Of a stretch of 64,000 nt of DNA, positions 48,208 through 56,775 are shown piece by piece (within the stretch, counting starts at the first letter, position 1; the number at the start of each line of letters is the position of its first letter). The translations under genes and the position numbers were made by a program. The notes beneath the pieces are model-generated. The model saw only the letters and a list, made by a program, of their open reading frames with translations, was not told the DNA's origin and made no database searches. This DNA is from Mycobacteroides immunogenum (lineage in GTDB: Bacteria > Actinomycetota > Actinomycetes > Mycobacteriales > Mycobacteriaceae), in assembly GCF_001605725.1 (NCBI RefSeq), contig NZ_CP011530.1, positions 3,410,001-3,474,000 of the forward strand, read 5' to 3'.

Positions 48208-48573
48208 ATGGATACCTGGTTATGGATCTGTGCCGGCGTACTCGCCGTTGTGCATCTGGGCGCAGGGGTGTTCAAGCTGATCACGCCGTACGAAAAGATC
48301 ACAGCGAACCCCAACCTGGCGTGGGCCAATGATTTCTCCCCCAACGTCGTCAAGGCCATCGGCGGCGTTGAGGTGCTCGGCGGAATCGGTGTCATCGTGC
48401 CGTATGCCACCGGGATCGCGCCGGTCCTCAGCCCGCTGGCCGCCGCGGGGCTGGCGGTGCTGCAAGCGGGAGCGTTCGGCGTTCATGTCCGCCGCAACGA
48501 ATGGAAGCTGGTGCCGGTCAACGTGGTGCTTATCGTGCTTGCGGTGTTCGTCGCCTTCCAGTGGTACGGCTGA
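48208..48573 (+). CDS. DoxX family small membrane protein
   Basis: A 121-residue protein with four helices, including TWLWICAGVLAVVHLGAGVFKLITPYEKI and VLIVLAVFVAFQWYG, and the GGVEVLGGIGVIVPYATG core. DoxX proteins are tied to thiol/redox or quinone balance in some bacteria; role here unknown. ATG 48208. Possibly controlled by the divergent TetR gene. Confidence 0.87.
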   Translation: MDTWLWICAGVLAVVHLGAGVFKLITPYEKITANPNLAWANDFSPNVVKAIGGVEVLGGIGVIVPYATGIAPVLSPLAAAGLAVLQAGAFGVHVRRNEWKLVPVNVVLIVLAVFVAFQWYG

Positions 48574-48595
48574 CCGTCCGCGACAGCCGCGATCA

Positions 48596-49486
48596 CTACA
48601 CGAAATCGGCTTCCCGCCGGGAAAGTTCATCGACGCACGCCGCGAACGCAATCGCCTCGAGTGTGGCGCCCTTTCCTCTCCACACCAGGGAGAGCCGCCC
48701 ACTCATCGCCTGGTCAGAGAGGTCAATCTGCCGAAGCTGGCCCAGCAGGTCATTCGGCAGCTTCGGGGTCACCGCGACACCCAGATCCCTGATAACGAGG
48801 TGTCGCATCATGTCGGCCGAGCTTGTCTCAAACACCACGCGCGGGGTGAATCCCGTTGCCAAGCAGGCTTGGTCGATCGTTGTGCGTATCTCACAGCCCT
48901 GCGGATGGCTGATGATCGCACGATTGCGCAACTCGGCCAGCGCTATCGATTCCCGACCCGCCAACGGGTCGCCACCATGGACTACCGCCACGATGTTCTC
49001 CCTGACCAGAACCTGTTCACGTAGCTGAGGAGGCGGCACCGTCGCCCAACCCATTACTGCCATATCAAGCTGACGTTCCAGGACTGCCGCGGTAAGCCGA
49101 TCAGAACGGCCCTCGGTCACCATCACCGCGACCGCCGGGTGCGCCTTGCGAAAGACGGCCAGGGCGTCGGCGAGCAAGGGTAAGGAATGCGCCACCGTAC
49201 CAATCGTCAGCTTCCCGGCCAGTACGCCCACCATCGCGTCGGCGGCAGAGCGTATTTCGTCTACCGCCCGAAGCACCGCCCCCGCCAGCGGCAGTGCCGC
49301 CTTCCCGAACCGGGTCAGCCTGAGTACCCGGCTCGATCGATCGAACAACTCGTTGCCGAGCTCCCGCTCCAGCCGGCGTATCTGGGCACTTACCCACGGC
49401 TGAGCCACGTGCAGAGCCTCGGCGGCACGCGTGAAGTTTGCGTGCTCGGCCACCGCGAGAAAGTACTCAAGCTGCCTCAGCTCCAC
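48596..49486 (-). CDS. LysR-family regulator
   Basis: A 296-residue LTTR: HTH MELRQLEYFLAVAEHANFTRAAEALHVAQPWVSAQIRRLERELG at the very N-terminus and an effector domain with the VTEGRSDRLTAAVLERQLDMAVMGWATVPPP segment. It is the last gene of a leftward set (carbonic anhydrase, DUF1275, small membrane protein, LysR), which suggests control of bicarbonate-linked genes, though no operator is evident. Confidence 0.87.
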   Translation of the reverse strand: MELRQLEYFLAVAEHANFTRAAEALHVAQPWVSAQIRRLERELGNELFDRSSRVLRLTRFGKAALPLAGAVLRAVDEIRSAADAMVGVLAGKLTIGTVAHSLPLLADALAVFRKAHPAVAVMVTEGRSDRLTAAVLERQLDMAVMGWATVPPPQLREQVLVRENIVAVVHGGDPLAGRESIALAELRNRAIISHPQGCEIRTTIDQACLATGFTPRVVFETSSADMMRHLVIRDLGVAVTPKLPNDLLGQLRQIDLSDQAMSGRLSLVWRGKGATLEAIAFAACVDELSRREADFV

Positions 49487-49538
49487 GACGAATCACCCCG
49501 ATGGCCCCACGGAAGCGGTGGCCCCGGCCAAGGATGTG

Positions 49539-49694
49539 TCAGTAGTTGATGAGCCAGAGCGGCCCGAACTTGGCTATTCCCAACGAGATAAAGAGAGCGG
49601 CGATGATCAGCGCCGTGACCAGGTCATTCATATGCTCGATGGGGCTTGTCGCCTCTGCCTTGTGCGGCTCGTAGATCTGGAACCCAGGCTCCAT
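49539..49694 (-). CDS. 51-residue single-helix membrane protein
   Basis: Begins MEPGFQIYEPHKAEATSPIEHMNDL and continues with one helix (VTALIIAALFISLGIAKFGPLWLINY). ATG 49694 has AAAGGA eight bases upstream, which beats the ATG at 49703. Between DUF1275 (ends 49742) and LysR. A small anchor or partner of the DUF1275 protein is possible. Unrecognised family. Confidence 0.65.
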   Translation of the reverse strand: MEPGFQIYEPHKAEATSPIEHMNDLVTALIIAALFISLGIAKFGPLWLINY

Positions 49695-49741
49695 GACGTA
49701 CATCCTTTCTTCCCATGTGGTTGAACTATTCGCAGCACCGC

Positions 49742-50554
49742 TCAACCAAGAATGGTCTTACGATCCGAATGAAAGAATGTGACCAGTGTTGTTGCGCCAC
49801 ATATTATTCCGACAGTCAGAATCACCTTGGACCCGCTGTAAACCGATGCGATGAGCCCGCCGGTCGCCGCCCCCAGCATGAATGACAGGTAGAGCATCGC
49901 GTACCCCAGCCATTCGAACACCGAACCCTTGCCGAACAGATGCCGCTCAATTCCTTGCCCCAGCTTGACCACCGTTCCCGTGACGTAGCTCAGCGGAATA
50001 GCCGTCTCACCCTTCTTCACGAATGACGTATTGAGCGCGCCGATCGAGAAGGCCAACAGGAGAATCGGCGTGAAATGCACGTCGATATTCATGTTGAAGC
50101 TACGGTCTTGATAGAAGTCGACCGCGGCGGCGGCCAGCAGACCGACGGTGGTCAAAACCGTTGCCCCATGCGGGTGGTTCTTCCAGAACTTTCGCCTGCA
50201 GTACGAGGCCACGATGACCCCGAACAGGAATGCCCCGATCATCGATATCGCGGCAATGGGACCCGCACCTGCCACCTGCTGCTTGTCGGAGACCTTGAAC
50301 CATGTCAGCACGGCACGCTCGGTGTTTCCCGTCATGAACGTCACGAAGTAGCCCGCGCTGTGCAAGAAGGCCACTGCGCCAACCATTCCCGCCAACCCCG
50401 ACAACAGCCAGGACAGTCGGGCCTCCGAGCCCACTGCCGCCTCACGCGTTATGACGGCGTCAGCGTTCCGCGATGCCGCGACGACATCCTCGCCGGTCTC
50501 AACACCAGCCTCGAGTCCGCTCTCCAAAGTCGCGGACCGGCCTTTTCTGTTCAT
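49742..50554 (-). CDS. DUF1275 (YoaK-like) membrane protein
   Basis: A 270-residue membrane protein with about six helices: RLSWLLSGLAGMVGAVAFLHSAGYFVTFMTGNTERAVLTW (the conserved GxTGNT motif) and IGALNTSFVKKGETAIPLSYVTGTVVKLGQG. Family function is unknown but is often near stress or transport genes. ATG 50554 is selected because GAGGAG lies eight bases upstream. Follows the carbonic anhydrase gene by 10 bases. Confidence 0.88.
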   Translation of the reverse strand: MNRKGRSATLESGLEAGVETGEDVVAASRNADAVITREAAVGSEARLSWLLSGLAGMVGAVAFLHSAGYFVTFMTGNTERAVLTWFKVSDKQQVAGAGPIAAISMIGAFLFGVIVASYCRRKFWKNHPHGATVLTTVGLLAAAAVDFYQDRSFNMNIDVHFTPILLLAFSIGALNTSFVKKGETAIPLSYVTGTVVKLGQGIERHLFGKGSVFEWLGYAMLYLSFMLGAATGGLIASVYSGSKVILTVGIICGATTLVTFFHSDRKTILG

Positions 50555-50564
50555 GTCCGGCTCC

Positions 50565-51182
50565 TCATGAGTTATCGATATCGCCGACGTGGCCGTGTAG
50601 GACAACGCGGCCGTCGGCCAGTTTGTAGGTCAGATACACAAGGGCCAGCTTGTTGGCCTTGACCGCATCGGCCACCACCTGCGAACGCTGCAACAACTTG
50701 GTGCCGGTTTCCTCAACATGACGAGCCTCGAACTCATCGATCCGCGACAACCCATCCTTGCGCCCACCCAAGATCGACGGCATCACCCGCACCACCAAAT
50801 CCCGGATATACCCACTGGGCACCTCACCGGTATCCAGCGCCGCCACCGTGGCCCCCACCGCACCACAAGAGTCATGGCCCAAGATCGCGATCAACGGCAC
50901 ACCCAACACCGCCACCGCATACTCAATCGAGCCCAACACCGCCGAGTCGATCACCTGACCGGCAGTACGCACGATGAACATATCCCCCAGGCCCTGATCA
51001 AAAATGATCTCCGCCGCCACCCGGCTATCGGAACACCCGAACAACAACACATTGGGGTGCTGACCGTTGGCCAACTCCGCGCGCCGCGCAATGCTCTGGC
51101 TCGGATGCTGCGGAAAACCACCAACAAAACGCTGGTTACCCTCTTCGAGTGCCTTCCAGGCAGACCTTGGTCTCGACGTCAT
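50565..51182 (-). CDS. beta-carbonic anhydrase
   Basis: A 205-residue beta-class enzyme that interconverts CO2 and bicarbonate. Zinc ligands are Cys50 (LLFGCSDSR, with catalytic Asp52) and His103/Cys106 (LGHDSCGAVG); the Arg of SDSR completes the Asp-Arg dyad. Comparable to mycobacterial CanA/CanB-type enzymes. No Shine-Dalgarno precedes the ATG at 51182; an AT-rich run and a TACCC-N5-GGGTA box lie directly upstream. First gene of a leftward set with DUF1275. Confidence 0.93.
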   Translation of the reverse strand: MTSRPRSAWKALEEGNQRFVGGFPQHPSQSIARRAELANGQHPNVLLFGCSDSRVAAEIIFDQGLGDMFIVRTAGQVIDSAVLGSIEYAVAVLGVPLIAILGHDSCGAVGATVAALDTGEVPSGYIRDLVVRVMPSILGGRKDGLSRIDEFEARHVEETGTKLLQRSQVVADAVKANKLALVYLTYKLADGRVVLHGHVGDIDNS

Positions 51183-51192
51183 ATCTAATTAA

Positions 51193-51207
51193 TACCCTAC
51201 CGGGGTA
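51193..51207. promoter_or_regulatory. TACCC-N5-GGGTA box, RicR/CsoR-type copper repressor site
   Basis: TACCC-TACCG-GGGTA matches exactly the palindrome described for the mycobacterial copper repressor RicR. It ends 10 bases upstream of the carbonic anhydrase ATG, over its probable promoter. Confidence 0.6.
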
Positions 51208-51241
51208 TGGCATAGGTGTGATCTTCAACACATGGTTGACA

Positions 51242-51514
51242 TTAATCAACCTTAGGTTGAGCATCTAGCACCCAGCGAAATCCCTGAGATGATCTCCGCC
51301 GGAATCGAATTCGCGCACTACAGACGTCATTGCCGATGATGGCAACCCGCCAATTCCCCCGATGGGTGTCGCAGCCATTGAAAGCACCCAATTCCAATAT
51401 GCCTGGGATCTGCCAATGGCGCAACATATGCCGTCCGACCACCAGCAATCGTCCTCGCTCGTACAAGTTAGGCGCCTGTAGGTAGCTTGCCGCGTCCAAT
51501 AGCCGAGAGATCAT
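51242..51514 (-). CDS. uncertain 90-residue frame
   Basis: An open frame with no recognised domain (MISRLLDAASYLQAPNLYERG..., ending FRWVLDAQPKVD). No Shine-Dalgarno, no membrane segment; codon composition is unremarkable. Could be a decayed gene or chance frame in a low-gene-density gap. Confidence 0.2.
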   Translation of the reverse strand: MISRLLDAASYLQAPNLYERGRLLVVGRHMLRHWQIPGILELGAFNGCDTHRGNWRVAIIGNDVCSARIRFRRRSSQGFRWVLDAQPKVD

Positions 51515-51690
51515 CTGCGCGTGTGAAGTTGGAAGTCCGGGCCGCCAGATCGCGCCCGCACACCGATACCGACTCAGAACGGATTCATCTCATTGCCAGG
51601 CCAACCAGATGAAGACACGCGCACCCAGCGCCCGATCGTGCGCGATGCCACGTGGTATCGGGGTGCGAATTGACCTGTACACCACCGGAA

Positions 51691-52839
51691 CTAGCCACCA
51701 CCGCCCTGAACCAGACTGGCGCGTCTTATCTTCCAATCCCCCGCGACGTCGACCACCAGCTGCTCAAGCTCCAGAATCGCCAACGCGCCCCGAACTCGCT
51801 CGGTGCTCAATCCCGACTCGCGAACCAACTTTTGCACCGTCGCGCCACCCCTGCCGGGTAGGGACTCATAGACACGTTTCTCGTCCTCTCCGAGCCCATC
51901 GACCACGCTGACCGGGCGGTTCGACTCGGGCGCGAACTCGCCCAACCGTCCCGCCAGTGCGACCACGTCCTGGGCGCAGGTGACGAGCTGGGCTCCCCGC
52001 TCGGCGATCTCAACGTGGGTGCCTGCCGACGCTACCGACGTGATCGGCCCCGGCACCGCGCCGACAGGGCGGCCCAGGGCCCGGGCCCAGGCCGCCGTGT
52101 TGGCTGCTCCGCTACGCACACCGGCTTCCACCACGACGGTCGCGCCCGAAAGCGCGGCCACCAGCCGATTCCGGGTCAGAAACCGATATCGGGCCGGACG
52201 CACCCCCGGCGGGTACTCACTAACCACCAGCCCGTGCCGGGCTATTCGATACAGCAGGCCGGAGTGACCTGAGGGGTACGGCACATCCACCCCACCCGCC
52301 AGTACCGCAACGGTGATCCCGTCACAGGCCAGGGCCGATCGATGAGCGGCCCCATCGATACCGAACGCGGCACCCGAGATAACTGCCACATCCCGGGCTA
52401 CCAGACCGGCGGACAACTCCGCCGCGACATGTTCGCCGTATCCACTACACGCTCGGGTGCCCACGAGCGCCGCGGCCCGCGACGTGACTTCCGACAACGA
52501 GTGATCGCCAATAACCCACAGCGCCAGCGGCACTCTGCCGTTGGGCAGCCGTTGAGTGTCCACCGAGGCGAAAGCCTGAAACTGCCAATGTGGCCATTCC
52601 TCGTCCTCGGGCGTGACCAGACGCCCGCCGAGACGCGACAGGATCTCCAGATCCTCTCGGCCGCAGTCGATGTCATACCTGGCTCGCACCCCGGTCAGCA
52701 CCTGGTCAGGTACGTCCAATCGCCGGACCCGCGCGGCGGTCTCCTGCACTCCGAACACCGACACCATCGCCGCAAGTGCCGCATTGGGTGCCTCACTCAC
52801 GCGTGACAGGTAAGCCCAGTCGGCCAGCTTGCCGCTCAT
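51691..52839 (-). CDS. dprA: DNA-processing protein DprA
   Basis: Single-stranded DNA binding protein that loads RecA during DNA uptake or recombination. The 382 residues include the Rossmann-like core (AALVGTRACSGYGEHVAAELSAGLVARDVAVISGAAFGIDGAAHRSAL, TVAVLAGGVDVPYPSGHSGLLYRIA, ARYRFLTRNRLVAALSGATVVVEAG) and a C-terminal winged helix for DNA. Starts ATGA-overlapping the yifB stop. Same order as Rv2896c-Rv2897c. Confidence 0.94.
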   Translation of the reverse strand: MSGKLADWAYLSRVSEAPNAALAAMVSVFGVQETAARVRRLDVPDQVLTGVRARYDIDCGREDLEILSRLGGRLVTPEDEEWPHWQFQAFASVDTQRLPNGRVPLALWVIGDHSLSEVTSRAAALVGTRACSGYGEHVAAELSAGLVARDVAVISGAAFGIDGAAHRSALACDGITVAVLAGGVDVPYPSGHSGLLYRIARHGLVVSEYPPGVRPARYRFLTRNRLVAALSGATVVVEAGVRSGAANTAAWARALGRPVGAVPGPITSVASAGTHVEIAERGAQLVTCAQDVVALAGRLGEFAPESNRPVSVVDGLGEDEKRVYESLPGRGGATVQKLVRESGLSTERVRGALAILELEQLVVDVAGDWKIRRASLVQGGGG

Positions 52840-54335
52840 CGCTTGTCCCGGAAGGTCAGTGCGAGCTTGACGTCTTCGACGCTTGGTAGCTCACGGCCCG
52901 CGAGGTCTGCCAGCGTCCACGCGACACGCAGACATCGATCCAGCGCCCGCACACTGATGAGTCCGCGCTCCATGGCGTTGCGTAACGGTTCCAAGACCGG
53001 TCGCGATGGACGGAACTCCTTGCGCAGCAACGGCCCCGGCGCGTCCGCGTTGACACGAAATCCGTATTCGGACCACCGTCGCGACGCCCGGTCACGGGCC
53101 AGCGTGACACGCTCACGAACCAGCGCCGTAGCCTCGGCCACATCGTTGAGCGCCGCTTGGCTGATGGGGTGCATCTTGACGCGAAGGTCCACCCGATCAA
53201 GGAGAGGCCCCGACAGCTTGCCGAGGTACCGGCGGCGCAGTTGAGCAGGACACGTGCAGTCCCGTGGATTCGCCGGGGCACATGGGCACGGATTCGCGGC
53301 GAGTACCAACTGGAACCGAGCCGGATAGGCCACCACACCGTCGCGCCTCGCCAGCCGAATCTCCCCATCCTCCAAGGGTGTCCGCAATGCCTCCAGGGCA
53401 GGAGTGGACAGTTCGGCGCACTCGTCGAGGAACAGGACCCCGCGATGAGCCATGCTGACCGCGCCGGGTTTCGCGATTCCGGAGCCACCACCGACAAGCG
53501 CGGCGACACTCGATGTGTGGTGCGGCGCCACAAACGGTGGTTCGGTAATCAATGGCTGCCCGGCCGTCAAGAGGCCTGCCACTGAATGGATGGCCGTCAC
53601 CTCGAGCGCCTCTGCGTCGGTCAACGGCGGCAGTAGACCTGGTAGACGTTGAGCCAGCATCGTTTTCCCGATACCCGGCGGCCCCGTCAGCATCAGATGA
53701 TGCGCTCCCGCTGCGGCGAGCTCGACAGCGAAGCGCGCGTCGGCATGGCCCACCACATCTGCCAGATCCGGGATATCGGTCTCTTGCCGAAAATCTGACT
53801 GCAGCACCGGATCCAGCTCGCCTTCGGTACACAACCAGGCCGTCAGTTGGCGCAAGGTTTGCGTTCCCAAGACCTCGATACCCTCGACCAGCCCGGCCTC
53901 TGCCAGATTGGCTTGCGGCACCACCACGGTCGGCCACCCGCCCCGCTTGGCCGCGAGTACGGCCGGCAACACTCCGCGAATCGGGCGCACCCGGCCGTCA
54001 AGCGCCAATTCCCCAAGCAACAGCGTCTTTTCCAGCCGGATTGGCGGGATCGCCTTGTTCGCCGACAACACGGCAGTCGCAAGCGCGAGGTCGTACACCG
54101 ACCCCATCTTCGGCAGTGTGGCCGGCGATAGAGCCAAGGTGAGCCGCGACGCCGGCCAGGTGAACCCGCAGTTGGTGATCGCCGCGCGCACCCGATCCCG
54201 GGATTCCTGCAACGCAGCGTCGGGCAGTCCCACCAGGTGCACCCCCGGTAGTCCGGCACTGATATCGGCTTCGATCTCGACGGTCTGGCCGGTCACGGCC
54301 TTGACCGCAACGGAGTACGCCCTGCCTAGCGCCAT
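52836..54335 (-). CDS. YifB-family Mg chelatase-like AAA+ ATPase (ComM-like)
   Basis: A 499-residue AAA+ ATPase with Lon-like N-terminal domain (LGRAYSVAVKAVTGQTVEIEADISAGLPGVHLVGLPDAALQESRDRV), Walker A LTGPPGIGKTMLAQRLPG and C-terminal RVDLRVKM...R-finger region. ComM-type helicases promote branch migration during transformation; the dprA neighbour fits this. Despite the name it is not a chelatase. ATG 54335 with GGTGGGATG upstream, one base after the yraN stop region. Confidence 0.92.
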   Translation of the reverse strand: MALGRAYSVAVKAVTGQTVEIEADISAGLPGVHLVGLPDAALQESRDRVRAAITNCGFTWPASRLTLALSPATLPKMGSVYDLALATAVLSANKAIPPIRLEKTLLLGELALDGRVRPIRGVLPAVLAAKRGGWPTVVVPQANLAEAGLVEGIEVLGTQTLRQLTAWLCTEGELDPVLQSDFRQETDIPDLADVVGHADARFAVELAAAGAHHLMLTGPPGIGKTMLAQRLPGLLPPLTDAEALEVTAIHSVAGLLTAGQPLITEPPFVAPHHTSSVAALVGGGSGIAKPGAVSMAHRGVLFLDECAELSTPALEALRTPLEDGEIRLARRDGVVAYPARFQLVLAANPCPCAPANPRDCTCPAQLRRRYLGKLSGPLLDRVDLRVKMHPISQAALNDVAEATALVRERVTLARDRASRRWSEYGFRVNADAPGPLLRKEFRPSRPVLEPLRNAMERGLISVRALDRCLRVAWTLADLAGRELPSVEDVKLALTFRDKR

Positions 54336-54336
54336 C

Positions 54337-54699
54337 TCATCCCACCCCGTGAATGTGTGTGATCTCCGGCGCGGCGCCGCCCAACCGCACCTCGATGACA
54401 TCAATACGCACCGACGACCACGAACCACGTTGCGCGGCCAGCCAGATTCCCGCGAGCCGCCGCAATCTGCGCAGCTTGGTGTAGGTCACCGCTTCCGCTG
54501 GTGTCCCGAATCCCTCGCCAGTTCGAGTCTTGACCTCAACGAACACCAACAGCTCGCCACGACTCACGACAATGTCGATCTCTCCGTACCGGCATCGCCA
54601 GTTGCGATCGAGAATCGTGAACTCATGCTGTCTGAGGTAGTCGGCGGCAAGCTCCTCTCCGCGGCTACCGATCTGAGATCTGCTCAGTGAATGCGTCAT
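54337..54699 (-). CDS. YraN/UPF0102 endonuclease-like protein
   Basis: A 120-residue protein of the UPF0102 fold with the nuclease-like core GEELAADYLRQHEFTILDRNWRCRYGEIDIVVSRGELLVFVEVKTR (E, D, ExK positions). Function unresolved; likely nucleic-acid related. Heads the yraN-yifB-dprA operon. Same layout as Rv2898c. Confidence 0.92.
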   Translation of the reverse strand: MTHSLSRSQIGSRGEELAADYLRQHEFTILDRNWRCRYGEIDIVVSRGELLVFVEVKTRTGEGFGTPAEAVTYTKLRRLRRLAGIWLAAQRGSWSSVRIDVIEVRLGGAAPEITHIHGVG

Positions 54700-54803
54700 G
54701 GCACCAACGATGGCGAGGGACCCTGACGTCAGCGCACCGCTGGGCTACGCCAATCGGTGGTTATCCACAAACATGAATTCGTCCACAACTACAGCGCGGC
54801 TCG

Positions 54804-55061
54804 CTAGTTCCACATCTTGACCGGGTGCACCACGGGTGCAACCTTGCCTATCGCTCCCGACGCAGGGGCCGGCAGATCCTTTGCGTTGGGAGCCGACTTG
54901 ATCTCCGCATCGTGATTTGCGGTGCAGACGTCCTTGGCCGCCTTCTCCGGCGCGCAATGCACCGGGGTGGCGGACACCGCCGCACGCGGCGTGCCCAGCG
55001 GCAGGGCTACCATAATTACCGGCGCAATCATGGCCATGGCCCTCGTCAGCAAAGTTCCCAT
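54804..55061 (-). CDS. small secreted protein, unknown
   Basis: An 85-residue predicted secreted protein: MGTLLTRAMAMIAPVIMVALPLGTPRAAVSA signal peptide then a mature part with two cysteines (VHCAPEKAAKDVCTANHDAE). ATG 55061 is the likely start; the preceding GTG adds six residues. Family not recognised. Confidence 0.6.
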   Translation of the reverse strand: MGTLLTRAMAMIAPVIMVALPLGTPRAAVSATPVHCAPEKAAKDVCTANHDAEIKSAPNAKDLPAPASGAIGKVAPVVHPVKMWN

Positions 55062-55189
55062 CGGCAGAGAATGCGGCACGAACGCCGGGTTCGCAACTCG
55101 AACCAGGACTCACGGGCAACATTTCCCACCCAGACACACAGAATCTGGACGATCCAAAAGAGTTCGCCGCCGGGCCGTGGCTCCCGGCG

Positions 55190-55918
55190 CTACCGCGGTG
55201 CGCCGTTCTCCAGCCGATCGAGCAGCGATTCCAGCGCCTCTTCGAACTCGGTCGCGCTGTGATCCTCGCTGAGCTGCTTCTGCATCCGCTGCAGGTTCGG
55301 ATAACTCGACAGGCTCCGCAGCGTCTTCCCCGGCAGTTCGTCTTCCACCGGACTTAACGACGCACCGCGCGCCGACACTTCGAGCAACAGCTGACCGAGC
55401 AGGAAGGTGGTGTAGGCGCGGTAGGCGGACACCGCGGTGCGGTCGTCAAAACCGTAGGAGATCAACGTGTCGAGAAATGTCTCCATCCATTTCATGCTGC
55501 GCAGCGGAGGCCGCACCCACGGAGCTTCCGGTGGCCGGGTCGCCAAGGTCGGGAACAGATGCGGATGTTCGATCGCGATCGCCCGTACTCCGTGCGCAAG
55601 CCGGACGAGATAGTCCTGCCAGCCGTCTTCCTGACGCCGGGCCGCCAATTGGTCGTCGTACAGCTTGTCCACCAAGTGGTCAACGATTCCGCCGAGCAGG
55701 TCTTGCCGGCCATGCACGTGCCGGTACAAGGCCATCGCTTCCACGCCACAGGCCGAACCAAGCCGCCGCATGGTCAGCTGATCCAATCCCTCGCTGTCCA
55801 CCAACGCGATCGCGGTGTCGAGAATCTCGGCGCGGGTCAACGATCGCGGTCGGCGCCCCTCAGGGTTACCGGCAACCGCTGCGCTTTCCGTCTCGTCCAC
55901 TGCGTCCGTCACTCCCAC
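55190..55918 (-). CDS. TetR-family regulator (TetR_C_1-type)
   Basis: A 242-residue regulator. HTH SLTRAEILDTAIALVDSEGLDQLTMRRLGSACGVEAMALYRHVHGRQDLL (about 26-76), followed by a TetR_C_1-like domain used by drug-sensing members. Divergent from the 56132 stress gene, with repeated GTTTAC and AAACTAGTTT sequences between, so it may repress that cluster and itself. Confidence 0.87.
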   Translation of the reverse strand: MGVTDAVDETESAAVAGNPEGRRPRSLTRAEILDTAIALVDSEGLDQLTMRRLGSACGVEAMALYRHVHGRQDLLGGIVDHLVDKLYDDQLAARRQEDGWQDYLVRLAHGVRAIAIEHPHLFPTLATRPPEAPWVRPPLRSMKWMETFLDTLISYGFDDRTAVSAYRAYTTFLLGQLLLEVSARGASLSPVEDELPGKTLRSLSSYPNLQRMQKQLSEDHSATEFEEALESLLDRLENGAPR

Positions 55919-56018
55919 CGTGCATATCTGGGCTCGTGCTATGACGGCGTTCCTGTGGCGGCTACGCCGTCCACAAAACGGTACCCCGGCCGGCTAAACG
56001 CCTGGCCAGCGCCCGTTT

Positions 56019-56036
56019 GTTTACAAACTAGTTTAC
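56019..56036. promoter_or_regulatory. GTTTAC repeats around AAACTAGTTT, candidate TetR operator
   Basis: GTTTAC occurs at 56019-56024 and 56031-56036, 12 bases apart, with the perfect palindrome AAACTAGTTT at 56025-56034. Lies midway between the TetR start (55918) and the CsbD/MBP1-like start (56132). Confidence 0.5.
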
Positions 56037-56131
56037 GTAGTACACAACCCTTGCTACGGTGGAATTATCGCCTCATCACGAGGCGACACCGAGCGGTTGC
56101 ACCGCACACACGCACTGAAAAGGAGCGAAAC

Positions 56132-56374
56132 ATGAGCGATGACAACAGGGACAGCGGAATCGAAGCCGGCCTTAAGGGCGTCGTCGAAGGCGTCGCGGGC
56201 AAGGCCAAGGAAGTGTTCGGCAAGCTCACGGATAACGAGTCACTGGAGCGTGAAGGCCAGGCACAGCAGGACAAGGCCGAGGCCCAGCGTGAGGTAGCCA
56301 CCAAGGAGGCCGAGGCCGAGAAGGCACGCGCCGAAGCCGCCGTGCACGAAGCCCGGGAAGACGCCGAGAAGTAA
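56132..56374 (+). CDS. CsbD/MBP1-like small stress protein
   Basis: An 80-residue hydrophilic, Ala/Glu/Lys-rich protein: SDDNRDSGIEAGLKGVVEGVAGKAKEVFGKL then a coiled-coil-like tail rich in A, E and K. It resembles CsbD-like proteins and the mycobacterial microaggregate-binding protein family, induced by stress in other bacteria. AAGGAG precedes the ATG. First gene of the cluster 56132-57497. Confidence 0.8.
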   Translation: MSDDNRDSGIEAGLKGVVEGVAGKAKEVFGKLTDNESLEREGQAQQDKAEAQREVATKEAEAEKARAEAAVHEAREDAEK

Positions 56375-56425
56375 AACAGACACCGTCGCAGCGCGCCCAC
56401 AACCACGAGAATCAGGAAACCGCAC

Positions 56426-56731
56426 ATGATTTCACCCCTGGCCGCCAATGTCGCGGCAGCGCACCTAGGCTTCGGCATCGGCTGGATCGCATGGATCGTG
56501 ATCGGCGGGCTCGCCGGTTGGGTGGCCAGCAAGATCATGGGCACAGACGCCCAGCAGGGGCTTCTACTCAACATTGTGGTGGGGATCGTGGGCGCGCTGC
56601 TGGGCGGGTTTCTGCTGAGCCTGCTCGACGTCGGTACTTACGGTTTCGGCTGGGTCCTGACCTTCATCACCGCACTGGTCGGAGCATGCATTCTCTTGTT
56701 CCTGGTGCGTCTGGTCACCGGCAGACGTTGA
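56426..56731 (+). CDS. GlsB/YeaQ/YmgE-family stress-response membrane protein
   Basis: A 101-residue protein with three helices: GIGWIAWIVIGGLAGWVASKIMGTDAQQGLLLNIVVGIVGALLGGFLLSLL and FGWVLTFITALVGACILLFLVRLVTG. Family linked to envelope stress and transglycosylase-associated genes. ATG 56426 with AGGAAA upstream. Follows the CsbD-like gene by 51 bases. Confidence 0.88.
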   Translation: MISPLAANVAAAHLGFGIGWIAWIVIGGLAGWVASKIMGTDAQQGLLLNIVVGIVGALLGGFLLSLLDVGTYGFGWVLTFITALVGACILLFLVRLVTGRR

Positions 56732-56775
56732 CCAACCGCATCCTCAAGCAGTCCATAAAAGAAGAAGGGGCCCTA

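Larger units (their letters stand above)
51183..51690. other. 508-base intergenic region upstream of carbonic anhydrase and downstream of dprA
   Basis: Contains the RicR-like box near the carbonic-anhydrase start, a GGTTGA/TCAACC/GGTTGA run (51234-51260) and one uncertain small frame (51242-51514, minus). The remainder shows no recognisable gene, tRNA or repeat. Confidence 0.6.

Noticed and set aside
39925..54769. Two TTATCCACA matches (39925-39933 and 54761-54769) as DnaA boxes or an origin
   Set aside because: Isolated single boxes without AT-rich unwinding region, dnaA or dnaN; chance or minor regulatory sites.
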